The notes below the pieces were generated by a model. The model was not told the DNA's origin and searched no databases. It saw only the letters and a list, made by a program, of their open reading frames with translations. From assembly GCA_041306005.1 (NCBI GenBank), contig JBFYKJ010000041.1, positions 1-15,377 on the forward strand: 15,377 bases of DNA, read 5' to 3'. Origin of the DNA: JBFYKJ01 sp041306005 (GTDB lineage Archaea > Altiarchaeota > Altiarchaeia > JAFGQM01). Shown in pieces: positions 1 to 6,061 of this stretch; positions within the stretch are counted from its first letter, which is position 1; each line of letters starts with the position of its first letter. A program made the translations under genes and the position numbers.

Positions 1-122
1 ATATCTGCCGCGGCACCGAGACGAAGTAAACGTGCCCGGAGGACTTCGGCCTGCCGGACTACTGCGGAGACGGCTCCTGCAATGGTGCGGAGACAAAGCA
101 GTCATGCCCCGCGGACTGCGGT
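1..122 (+). pseudogene. Upstream part of the Cys-rich repeat gene, cut by an in-frame TAA
   Basis: In the frame of the following gene this stretch reads ICRGTETK, stop (TAA at 27-29), TCPEDFGLPDYCGDGSC and so on. The residues on both sides of the stop belong to one copy of the same cysteine repeat found downstream (compare ESKYNCPEDCG and ETKYSCSLDCG). The Tyr codon TAC of the other copies appears here as TAA, and the last Cys codon TGC as TTC (45-47), giving Phe. The gene therefore very probably continues beyond the left edge and is interrupted here. The cause may be a real nonsense mutation or a sequencing or assembly error. UAA is used as a normal stop by other genes in the window, so recoding is unlikely. 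No start codon with a signal peptide exists between the stop and the next frame. Confidence 0.55.
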
Positions 123-683
123 TTGGCCCCCTACTGCGGCGACGGCACGTGCAACCTGGATGAGAGCAAATACAACTGCCCGGAGGACTGCGGCCTTGCG
201 CCATACTGCGGCGACGGCACGTGCAGCGGGACGGAGACAAAATACTCATGCTCACTGGATTGCGGCAACCCGCAGTGTTCTGGCCCGTCAGGGTCCGAAG
301 GCGACGTTGCATGCAAAGGCAGGGAGCAGCTCGTCTGCATTGGGGGCGACTGGCTGTTCAGGCGCAGCGTTGAATGCTGCATGGACGCGGACTGCCCGCT
401 GGGGTACGACTGCGAAAACAACCGCTGCTTGCTCTACACGACTTGCGGCGACGGGCTTTGCCTGGACGGCGAGAACCCGCGGAACTGCCCGGCTGACTGC
501 GGCGGGGCAACCACGCCAGAGCCGTGCCCGGACTGCCTGGTTGACTACTGCGGCGACGCAGTTTGTAACGGCGGCGAGACATGCTCTTCCTGCGGGCAGG
601 ACTGCGGGGCATGCTATGTCTGCGGCGACGGCGTCTGCAGCCTTGGGTACGAGGACCAGTACGACTGCCCGGCTGACTGCGGC
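6..683 (+). repeat. Array of CGDGxC cysteine-rich repeats within the coding sequence
   Basis: About seven copies encode C-G-D-G-x-C ... C-P-x-D-C-G units of 21-24 residues. They are a partial copy at 6-50 (with the TAA), then copies at about 60-122, 132-194, 204-266, 444-506, 546-608 and 621-683. The stretch at 267-440 is a different Cys-rich segment. Copies at 132-194 and 204-266 share long runs of identical bases, a sign of recent duplication. The unit resembles the short disulfide-rich repeats common in archaeal and myxobacterial surface proteins. The same unit recurs in the gene at 6062. Confidence 0.85.
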
Positions 684-1307
684 GAGCCCATAAGGCGCGA
701 CGTCGAGGTGGTGTCCTCGGATGACTGCAATGAGATAGTCAGGGGCGATGAGGACGTTTTCACGCTGACGATTACAAACGAGGGCAACGTGCCAGAACAG
801 CTGGCCGTGACAGTGTCAGGCCAGGCGGCCCCGTGGGCGGATCTTAGCGCTAACTCAGTCACTGTGCAGCCGGGCGGCTCCGAGAGGTATAATCTCATAG
901 TCGAGGTGCCCTCTGGCGCGTCGCCGGGCCTTTACGAGTTGCAGATAGCCGTGGGCAATTCTTACGTCACGGACACCGTGCTTGTGCGCGTTGATGTCAA
1001 GCTGCCGGAGGACGACAGCCTGGTAACCGGCACGACGGGCGATGATGGCGATAGCGATGGCGATGCCACAAGCGGCGGCGATTCAGCCACGGGCGGCTCT
1101 TTCCTGGGCAATTTGTTCAGCGGTAAGATTTTCCTACCTGACTGGGTGCTGGTATTAGCCGTTGTCATAATCCTAATACTGGTTTTTCTTGCTTTGTCTT
1201 CCAGAAAGACTACGGTAGTAAGGGCGGTGCAGTTGTCCCCGGCAAGCGCGTCCGGCTCTAGCCGGCTGATGGCTGACGGGGGCACATACGGCCGAAGGCT
1301 CGTGTGA
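123..1307 (+). CDS. Cys-rich CGDGxC-repeat / NEW3-like membrane-anchored surface protein (5' part missing or broken)
   Basis: The open frame runs from base 30, but the only in-frame start-like codon is TTG at 123. No signal peptide follows it, so this is best read as the 3' part of a longer gene. Counting from 123, residues 1-187 hold cysteine repeats of the form CGDGxCxxxExxxxCPxDCG, plus a CCMDADCPLGYDC segment of the CxxDxDC type. Residues about 190-292 look like a NEW3/COG1361-type beta sandwich (ITNEGNVPEQLAVTVSG, VQPGGSERYNLIVEVP, PGLYELQIAV). An Asp/Gly/Ser-rich linker follows, then one membrane helix at about 340-360 (WVLVLAVVIILILVFLAL) and a tail of about 35 residues with scattered basic residues. 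Most of the protein should lie outside the cell. The next gene starts 33 bases later and has the same domain type, suggesting an operon. The function is unknown; adhesion or surface-layer roles are inference. Confidence 0.75.
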   Translation: MAPYCGDGTCNLDESKYNCPEDCGLAPYCGDGTCSGTETKYSCSLDCGNPQCSGPSGSEGDVACKGREQLVCIGGDWLFRRSVECCMDADCPLGYDCENNRCLLYTTCGDGLCLDGENPRNCPADCGGATTPEPCPDCLVDYCGDAVCNGGETCSSCGQDCGACYVCGDGVCSLGYEDQYDCPADCGEPIRRDVEVVSSDDCNEIVRGDEDVFTLTITNEGNVPEQLAVTVSGQAAPWADLSANSVTVQPGGSERYNLIVEVPSGASPGLYELQIAVGNSYVTDTVLVRVDVKLPEDDSLVTGTTGDDGDSDGDATSGGDSATGGSFLGNLFSGKIFLPDWVLVLAVVIILILVFLALSSRKTTVVRAVQLSPASASGSSRLMADGGTYGRRLV

Positions 1308-1340
1308 GCTCGGCCGGCACACAAAACAACTCTTAAGCAG

Positions 1341-2018
1341 ATGGACAGGTTATACATAATAGTCGGGATCCTCGCATTGTCGCTGGCAAGCGGCGCGTCA
1401 GGGATAACCATATCGCCGGCATCCCAGGGCAGCTGCTGCGGCCTGCTCAAGTACGAGGTGACGCTGGCCAACCCCAATCCCTTGGTGCAAAAGGCATTCG
1501 CTATCGAAGCATTGTCGCTTGATTCGGGCTACATATGGGTCAGCCTGGAGCCGGACGCAGTCGTCGTCCCCGCGGGCGGCGAGGAGAAGCTTGTCATGTT
1601 CGTGAGGGCCGAGTGCGGCACGGCGCCAGGCGAGTACAAGATAAGGGTCTCAGCCACCTGCATGCAGGGCTGCGCCGAGACCTCCGAGCGGGCAGAAGCC
1701 GTGCTTAGTATACCCGCGTCATGCGCGCCTGCACAGCCGCAGCCTGACACGCAGCCGGACAACCAGCCTGACACGCAGCCGAAGAACAACGTGGTCGTAA
1801 TAAACCCGAACGGCAACGCCGGGACGCCTTCGAAGCCGAAGAACAACGTAGTCATAATCGCACCGCCAAACGCGCAACCGCCTGGCGGCGGGAATACCGA
1901 ACCGACGGGCGCACTGCCGGCGGCGGGCGAGCCGCCGGAAGGCCTCATATGGATAGTCCTGGCTGCGGTGATAATCGCCGCTATAGTGGGCACCGTGGCA
2001 TGGATAAAATCGCGATAA
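1341..2018 (+). CDS. Small NEW3-like surface protein with C-terminal membrane anchor
   Basis: This 225-residue protein has a signal peptide at about 1-21 (MDRLYIIVGILALSLASGASG). It is followed by one beta-sandwich domain at about 22-128 (YEVTLANPNPLVQKAFAIEAL, VVVPAGGEEKLVMFVRAECG, GEYKIRVSATC) that resembles NEW3/COG1361 domains, with several cysteines (SCC, AEC, ATCMQGC, ASC). A Pro/Gln/Asn-rich linker holds duplicated motifs: PDTQP twice, and KNNVVVI followed by KNNVVII. The C-terminus has the motif LPAAGE, a hydrophobic helix (LIWIVLAAVIIAAIVGTVAW) and the short basic end IKSR. That order resembles a sortase-type sorting signal but may be only a plain anchor. The gene lies 33 bases after the previous one and 22 before the next, so co-transcription is likely. 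The ATG at 1341 is chosen because the signal peptide follows directly; the ribosome site is weak. Domain family is moderately sure, function unknown. Confidence 0.85.
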   Translation: MDRLYIIVGILALSLASGASGITISPASQGSCCGLLKYEVTLANPNPLVQKAFAIEALSLDSGYIWVSLEPDAVVVPAGGEEKLVMFVRAECGTAPGEYKIRVSATCMQGCAETSERAEAVLSIPASCAPAQPQPDTQPDNQPDTQPKNNVVVINPNGNAGTPSKPKNNVVIIAPPNAQPPGGGNTEPTGALPAAGEPPEGLIWIVLAAVIIAAIVGTVAWIKSR

Positions 2019-2040
2019 ACAGCAAGGCACCATACTCACA

Positions 2041-4107
2041 ATGAAACAAATAACTGCGATCGGCGCGCTGATCATCCTCGCGGCGCTAACGACATCCGCC
2101 CAGGCGGTGTGCAACGACTGCGTGCTGCAGGTCACGCCGGTTGACGCGACGCTGTGCCAAGGCGACCCCGTGGCGATAGACATCACGATAACCAACGTCT
2201 ACGCCTATGAGCGGACGCTCGACCTCACGTTCAAGAGCGACCTGCAGATGGCTTCCGACATGCCGGGGAGGGTCACTGTGGGCGCATACGGGACGAAGTC
2301 CTTCAGGGCCGAGTTCACCCCCAGCGTCCAGAAGCTCGGCGAGCACAGGATGACATTCACGGCCAGCGGCAACGGCGCGAGCGACTCGGACGACGCGCTC
2401 TTCACTATAAGCAACTGCTTCTCGACGGATGTGGGCATGTCATCGGGCTCGGCCGGCGGCATCGAGCTTTGCGAGGGCTCAGAAGGGAGGGTAGACCTGA
2501 CGGTCGCAAACAACGGCCAGAAGGAGGACAACTATGCAGTGTATGTCAGCAAGGTGCCCGACTCGCTGAAAGTGACGTTCCTGGGGGGCACGTTCGCGCT
2601 CGCACCGGGCGGGTCGCGCGTGGTGTCTATAAACGTCGAGGCGGTAGGGTCCGAATACGGGGACTACGAGCTCGAGGCGCACGTGGGCTCCTCGGCAGGC
2701 TCATTCACAAAGCCGTTCAAAGTAAGGCTTTCCAACTGCTACCACACATCGGTCACCGCGCCCGAAGCGTTCCCTACCTGCGGGGATGCAGGCATTGCAT
2801 ACGAGGCGGTGGTGAAGAACGGCGGCTGCGTGGACAACACCTACGACATAGACATAAAGACCGACGGCGGGTGCGTTGCGGCCTCGGCCGTCAAGACGCT
2901 GCAGCTTCGCGCAGGCGAGAGCAAGCCGGTCGTAGTCAACATCCGGCCGTTCACAGGCGAGTGCAGGGTGACCGTGTCGGCGCTGAGCAAGTACGACTCG
3001 GATTCGGCATCGACTCTTGTGTCGTCCTCGGCCTGCTATGGCGTTGACGTGGAGATAGCCCCCGGCAACATATCCGCCTGCCGCGGCGAGCCGGTGCAAT
3101 ACGAGGTCTCCATAAGGAACACCGGGTTTTACGCCGACACCTACAAGCTGCAGATAGCCGGCATAAACGCGGCTTTGCCAAAGAGCCTATTCTACCTTAA
3201 GGCGGGCGAATCCGACAAGGTGACGTTCAACGTCTCGGGCACGTGGTGCGTGCCGGGCACGGGCATGAAGTTTTCGGCCACTGCAACCGGCAGGTCTTCG
3301 GACACCGACAGGGCGGAGCTCAGGTTCCTTGAGGCCGGCGAGCAGTGCGCGGCGCTTGAGCTGATACCGGGCCAGGACCCGCTGCCGATAAGCTGCGAAG
3401 GGGACTCGTATACTTTCTACGTGACGAACACCGGCTTCACGATGCAGAATGTTACAATCGAGGTGCGCGGCCCGGAGCAGTACACCGTGCAGCCGTCGGC
3501 CATGCGCCTGCAGCCTTACGAATCAAGGCCCGTCGCCGTCTACTTCTTCGGCAGGGAGGGCATGAACGCCGCGGGCGGCACAACAGACATGCCCGCAAGG
3601 ATACTCATCATCGCGAAGAGCGAATACAAGAGCGCGTACCTGGAACTCGACGTCGACCTGATGGCGCCGCAGTGCATGATATCACGGCCGGTTTCCCCAA
3701 TCGCGCCGGACAACGGCGCGGATGGCGGCGGCAGTGCGGACAACGGCGCGGATGGCGGCGGCAGTGCTAATGGGGGCGGCAATAGCAACCCCGGCGGCAT
3801 AGCCCCTTCGGGCGGGACCGTGTCCGCGAAGGGCTCCGGCTTGATGATGCTGCTGTCCGCGCTGGCGGTGCTTGCCTGCGTACTGCTGATACTGTTCCTC
3901 GTGGTCCGCTCAAGGCCCTCCAAGAAGAAGGCCGTCCCGAAGGAAGTGTTCCCGGAGGTCCGCGCGCCGGCCCCGCAGCGCGAGGCGTTTGCGTATTCCG
4001 CGCCGGCCTACCGTCAGGCGCAAACCGGCGCCGACGAGCTAAGGGCCTCGCAGATACGAAGGCTCGAAGCGATCAAGGAAGCAGTGTCGAGATCGACGAT
4101 ACAGTGA
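2041..4107 (+). CDS. Five-domain NEW3/COG1361-like surface protein, C-terminally anchored
   Basis: This 688-residue protein starts with a signal peptide (MKQITAIGALIILAALTTSA, 1-22). Five beta-sandwich domains of about 105 residues follow, each with the NEW3-like pattern of conserved ITITNxxxYxRT or IRNTGFYADTY strands and a PGGS or AGES turn. Each domain has a cysteine near its first strand (39, 144, 247, 347, 452) and another at its end (126, 233, 332, 436, 545), an 85-93 residue spacing that suggests one disulfide per domain. A linker of DNGADGGGSA repeats (about 556-590) leads to a membrane helix (about 600-622, LMMLLSALAVLACVLLILFLVV). The cytoplasmic tail is basic at first (RSRPSKKK) and then Ala/Pro-rich with a final charged helix. 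It is probably an extracellular rod held in the membrane by its C-terminus. It is the last gene of the first cluster, ending in TGATAG. The exact role is unknown. Confidence 0.9.
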   Translation: MKQITAIGALIILAALTTSAQAVCNDCVLQVTPVDATLCQGDPVAIDITITNVYAYERTLDLTFKSDLQMASDMPGRVTVGAYGTKSFRAEFTPSVQKLGEHRMTFTASGNGASDSDDALFTISNCFSTDVGMSSGSAGGIELCEGSEGRVDLTVANNGQKEDNYAVYVSKVPDSLKVTFLGGTFALAPGGSRVVSINVEAVGSEYGDYELEAHVGSSAGSFTKPFKVRLSNCYHTSVTAPEAFPTCGDAGIAYEAVVKNGGCVDNTYDIDIKTDGGCVAASAVKTLQLRAGESKPVVVNIRPFTGECRVTVSALSKYDSDSASTLVSSSACYGVDVEIAPGNISACRGEPVQYEVSIRNTGFYADTYKLQIAGINAALPKSLFYLKAGESDKVTFNVSGTWCVPGTGMKFSATATGRSSDTDRAELRFLEAGEQCAALELIPGQDPLPISCEGDSYTFYVTNTGFTMQNVTIEVRGPEQYTVQPSAMRLQPYESRPVAVYFFGREGMNAAGGTTDMPARILIIAKSEYKSAYLELDVDLMAPQCMISRPVSPIAPDNGADGGGSADNGADGGGSANGGGNSNPGGIAPSGGTVSAKGSGLMMLLSALAVLACVLLILFLVVRSRPSKKKAVPKEVFPEVRAPAPQREAFAYSAPAYRQAQTGADELRASQIRRLEAIKEAVSRSTIQ
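3708..3767 (+). repeat. Perfect 30-base tandem duplication in the linker of the five-domain protein
   Basis: Bases 3708-3737 and 3738-3767 are identical and encode two copies of a ten-residue DNGADGGGSA-type unit. The in-frame exact duplication lies in the flexible linker just before the membrane helix and should lengthen the stalk. Confidence 0.95.
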
Positions 4108-4129
4108 TAGCCGCGATTGGCCCGGCCTC

Positions 4130-4144
4130 CCCGATTCTATCGGG
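4130..4144 (+). terminator. Hairpin just after the first gene cluster
   Basis: CCCGAT at 4130-4135 and ATCGGG at 4139-4144 form a perfect six-pair stem with a TCT loop, 22 bases after the stop of the previous gene. No T tract follows directly, so its role in termination is uncertain. The T-rich stretches at about 4286-4312 are the more likely archaeal stop signal. Confidence 0.35.
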
Positions 4145-4145
4145 C

Positions 4146-4306
4146 GCGCACTGCCCGATCCCATCCGGTGTGCATTACTTGATTCCCTAAATTGCGCACT
4201 GCCCGATTCCGGCAAGTGCGCACTGCCCGATTCCCTAAAGTGTGCGCCACTTGATTCCCCGCACTACTTTATTCCCGTAAGTGCGCATTTCTTACTTTAG
4301 TCTTAC
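4146..4306 (+). repeat. Degenerate 24-base tandem repeat array
   Basis: Units begin at 4146, 4170, 4194 and 4218, an exact 24-base period, and continue as shortened units at 4242 (19 bases) and 4261 (22 bases) and a decayed copy at 4283. The core is GYGCACTRCYYGATTCC followed by a variable end, often CTAAAGT. The copies fall into a C-rich type (CTGCCCGATTCC) and a T-rich type (YTACTTGATTCC) that differ almost only by transitions. There are no spacers, so it is not a CRISPR array. The role is unknown. Confidence 0.85.
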
Positions 4307-4311
4307 TTTTC

Positions 4312-4348
4312 CTACGGCAAGCCCGATCCCGTCTTACTAATGCCGTAG
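4312..4348. repeat. Inverted repeat with 21-base loop
   Basis: CTACGGCA at 4312-4319 is the exact reverse complement of TGCCGTAG at 4341-4348. The loop contains GCCCGATCCC, which again resembles the core of the neighbouring tandem repeat. It could be part of the transcript end of the upstream genes or a protein-binding site. Confidence 0.55.
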
Positions 4349-4546
4349 TTTTGCATAAGCAAACAGCTTTCCAAGCCCGGCAGGCTCTCGCGAAAATCCG
4401 CCCGTTTTCTTGGCGTTTTTTGCGGTCTTCAGCCGGGGCGGAAAAATCCCGAAAAGTTTATTCCATCCAATAATCACGGCTACCGCTGCATGTTTTTCAA
4501 GTAAGAAAGTCGGTGCCCCGTAAGAAAATAAGAGAAAAAACAAACC

Positions 4547-4558
4547 CTTTTTATACTT
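4547..4558 (+). promoter_or_regulatory. Archaeal TATA-box promoter of the stalk-protein gene
   Basis: CTTTTTATACTT lies 62 bases (counted from the first T) upstream of the ATG at 4610. A purine-rich stretch is upstream and AAACCC is next to it, where a TFB element would sit. With the usual archaeal spacing of about 25 bases, transcription would start near 4580. The core TTTTTATACTT is identical to the one before the gene at 6062. Confidence 0.7.
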
Positions 4559-4596
4559 TAATCGGGCCTAATCCCAAAAACCACCGAATATCATTC

Positions 4597-4603
4597 AAGG
4601 TGA
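4597..4603 (+). promoter_or_regulatory. Ribosome binding site of the stalk-protein gene
   Basis: AAGGTGA lies six bases before the ATG at 4610 and matches the archaeal anti-Shine-Dalgarno sequence well. It fixes this start over the in-frame alternatives. Confidence 0.75.
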
Positions 4604-4609
4604 ATAAAC

Positions 4610-5662
4610 ATGGAACAAAAACAAAAGGCGCTGGCATCCATTTTTTTGGTAGTGATGTTGCTATCGATGCTCGGGAACGCTTCGGCAATGTACTACTACA
4701 CGGACGAGTACTTTAAGGAGAAGTTCGGCACCGGATACAAGGTGGCCGAGAAGTTTGGCGACAAGACGGCCACTCAGATAGGCATGGTGTTCTTTGACTC
4801 CAAGGCCTATCAGGAGAGCTACGGCCTAAAGCCGGCGAGCAAGCCGGTCGCAGAGCCGCTGGCAGGCGGGCCGGGCAGCGGGCCGGCCGAAGGCGCCCCA
4901 CCGGACGAGGTGGAAATAGTAGTGGTGCCTGTGCAGATCAACAATACTGGTTCACAGGGTCCGGCAGCCGGCGAGCCTTCCGGTGCGGCTAACTTGACGC
5001 CGCCTGGCGAGGCCAACGCCACGCCGCCGGCCGAGGATGACGCGCCTCCGGATGGCGCGCCCGCGATAATCGCAGTACCGCAGGGCAACCCTGCTGCAAA
5101 CGGGCCGGGCGGGGACGAGCCCCCGAGGCTTGTTGTGACCGGCGGGGCGACCGGCGCGGTCGTCGTAGCCGGCGAAGAGCCGGCCGCTGACGGCGGACAG
5201 CCCGCTGCGGGAGCGGCGGCAGACGGTACGGGCGCCCCGCAGGGGACGCCATATGTCGTCAACGGCACCGCACCTGCTGCCGTGGCTGCCAAGGGCGGCA
5301 TGCCCATACAGCTAGTGGTGATCGGCCTTCTGGTCGTCGTGATAGTTGCCATGCTGGCCGTGCTCCTGACAAGGAAGGAGGGCGGCGAGGGCGCGAGCAA
5401 GGGCAAGGCCAAGGGCGACTGGGAAGAGGGCGAGTTCTTCAAGGAGGTCGACGAGAAGAAGGATGCCCGGAAGAACGGTAAGAAGGACGACAAGCTTGAG
5501 AAGGAAGACAAGGACGCAAACTCAAAGAAGGCCGTGAAGGCCGAAGAGAAGAAGGCCGACAAGAAGGAGGCCAAAGAGGAGGCGCCCAAGAAGGAGGCCA
5601 AGCTGAAGACGAACGGCGAGGTCAAGCCTTTCCTCCTTAAGATAAAGGAAGAGGCCGAGTGA
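4610..5662 (+). CDS. Secreted Pro/Gly/Ala-rich stalk protein with membrane anchor and charged tail
   Basis: This 350-residue protein has a signal peptide at about 1-26 (MEQKQKALASIFLVVMLLSM, then LGNASA). A short globular-looking segment of about 50 residues follows (TDEYFKEKFGTGYKVAEKFG ... FFDSKAYQESYGL). Then comes a long low-complexity region rich in Pro, Gly, Ala, Glu and Asp (about 75-225) with several N-glycosylation sequons (NNTG, NLTP, NATP, NGTA). One membrane helix lies at about 228-250 (IQLVVIGLLVVVIVAMLAVLL). The last 100 residues are almost all Lys, Glu, Asp and Ala, probably a charged helix inside the cell. The order is that of a mucin-like stalk that may carry a small head outside the cell. 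It has its own promoter and a good ribosome site. No family is recognised. The strongly charged tail could bind a cytoplasmic partner or nucleic acid, which is speculation. Confidence 0.85.
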   Translation: MEQKQKALASIFLVVMLLSMLGNASAMYYYTDEYFKEKFGTGYKVAEKFGDKTATQIGMVFFDSKAYQESYGLKPASKPVAEPLAGGPGSGPAEGAPPDEVEIVVVPVQINNTGSQGPAAGEPSGAANLTPPGEANATPPAEDDAPPDGAPAIIAVPQGNPAANGPGGDEPPRLVVTGGATGAVVVAGEEPAADGGQPAAGAAADGTGAPQGTPYVVNGTAPAAVAAKGGMPIQLVVIGLLVVVIVAMLAVLLTRKEGGEGASKGKAKGDWEEGEFFKEVDEKKDARKNGKKDDKLEKEDKDANSKKAVKAEEKKADKKEAKEEAPKKEAKLKTNGEVKPFLLKIKEEAE

Positions 5663-5735
5663 GTAAGGTAAATGAAGATGCGGAGTTAAGCAAGGAGGGG
5701 GCGCCGTGCATTGCGGGCAAGGCGCCAAGCACTCT

Positions 5736-5764
5736 AAAGGGCGAGGCCGAAAGGCCTCTCCTTT
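5736..5764 (+). terminator. GAAA-loop hairpin with downstream pyrimidine/T tracts
   Basis: GAGGCC (5743-5748) and GGCCTC (5753-5758) pair perfectly around a GAAA tetraloop. The stem extends by AAAGG (5736-5740) with CCTTT (5760-5764) across a small internal loop. Pyrimidine-rich sequence and a TTTTTT run at about 5799-5804 follow. It starts about 75 bases after the stop of the stalk-protein gene and is a good candidate for its 3' end structure. Confidence 0.55.
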
Positions 5765-5807
5765 CCCCACTTTTCCGCTCCCGCCCCCCTATTTTCTGTT
5801 TTTTAGC

Positions 5808-5829
5808 AATGCGGTTTTGGGCCCGCATT
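5808..5829. repeat. Seven-base inverted repeat
   Basis: AATGCGG (5808-5814) and CCGCATT (5823-5829) are perfect complements around an eight-base loop, directly after a run of T. It is the second hairpin of this spacer. Confidence 0.5.
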
Positions 5830-5908
5830 CTGCCGGCACCCCAAAAACCCTTTATATGCTTTTCCGACTTTTTGCCCCCGCCGGACGGTATTTTCCTATA
5901 TAAAGCAC

Positions 5909-5927
5909 CCGCCGCAGGCGGTTTTTT
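5909..5927 (+). terminator. Short GC hairpin followed by six T
   Basis: CCGCC, loop GCA, GGCGG (5909-5921) is followed directly by TTTTTT (5922-5927), the classic layout of an intrinsic terminator. It lies 43 bases before the TATA box of the next gene, so it would separate the two transcription units. Confidence 0.6.
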
Positions 5928-5969
5928 AATGTCCTCACAGACATAAATTCCGCCCAAAAGACCGCAATG

Positions 5970-5980
5970 TTTTTATACTT
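5970..5980 (+). promoter_or_regulatory. TATA-box promoter of the PKD-domain protein gene
   Basis: TTTTTATACTT is identical to the box before the gene at 4610. Transcription should start near 6000, giving an untranslated leader of about 60 bases to the ATG at 6062. Confidence 0.65.
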
Positions 5981-6051
5981 CATAGCTTTAACTTAGTTGC
6001 ATTCCTTGTGAATCAGCTTGACAGTCTGTGGTGGGGAAGGCTTAATAATCC

Positions 6052-6055
6052 GGTG
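6052..6055 (+). promoter_or_regulatory. Ribosome binding site that decides the start at 6062
   Basis: GGTG (within GGTGGGG) lies six bases before the ATG at 6062, the same spacing as the AAGGTGA before the gene at 4610. The upstream GTG at 6008 has no such site and would add 18 residues ahead of an otherwise normal signal peptide. Confidence 0.55.
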
Positions 6056-6061
6056 GGGAAG

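Larger units (their letters stand above)
4108..4609 (+). other. Gene-free spacer between the first cluster and the stalk-protein gene
   Basis: No convincing gene is seen here on either strand. From left to right it holds a hairpin (4130-4144), a 24-base tandem repeat array (4146-4306), pyrimidine-rich T tracts (about 4286-4312), an inverted repeat (4312-4348) and the promoter of the next gene (4547-4558). The right half is noticeably more AT-rich than the flanking genes, as expected of an archaeal upstream region. Confidence 0.6.
5663..6061 (+). other. Spacer with hairpins, T tracts and several TATA boxes
   Basis: This 399-base spacer has no convincing gene. It holds a GGCGCC pair (5700-5705 and 5721-5726), three hairpins listed separately, and pyrimidine tracts ending in TTTTTT. 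TATA-like boxes lie near 5850-5857 (CTTTATAT), 5896-5903 (CTATATAA) and 5970-5980. A short structured RNA could be made between the first box and the terminator at 5909-5927, but the only evidence is the order of these elements. Confidence 0.5.

Noticed and set aside
27..29. Recoded stop codon (read-through of TAA)
   Set aside because: TAA ends other genes in the window normally, such as L40e and the gene ending at 2018, and no recoding signal is visible. The additional Cys-to-Phe change points to decay or error.
4146..4306. CRISPR array
   Set aside because: Repeats follow one another directly with a 24-base period and no spacers, the copies are degenerate, and no cas gene is nearby.
4337..4543. 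Minus-strand open frame of 68 codons in the spacer before the stalk-protein gene
   Set aside because: The hydrophobic start and basic rest look vaguely protein-like, but there is no ribosome site or well-placed promoter, and it crosses the inverted repeat.
5659..5946. Open frame of 95 codons starting at a GTG that overlaps the stop of the stalk-protein gene
   Set aside because: It runs through the hairpins, T tracts and TATA boxes of the spacer. Its product is an unlikely mix of Pro, Phe and Arg without domain features.
6008..6061. GTG at 6008 as start of the PKD protein
   Set aside because: It would place 18 residues, including WW, ahead of a normal signal peptide. The ATG at 6062 has a ribosome site at the right distance.
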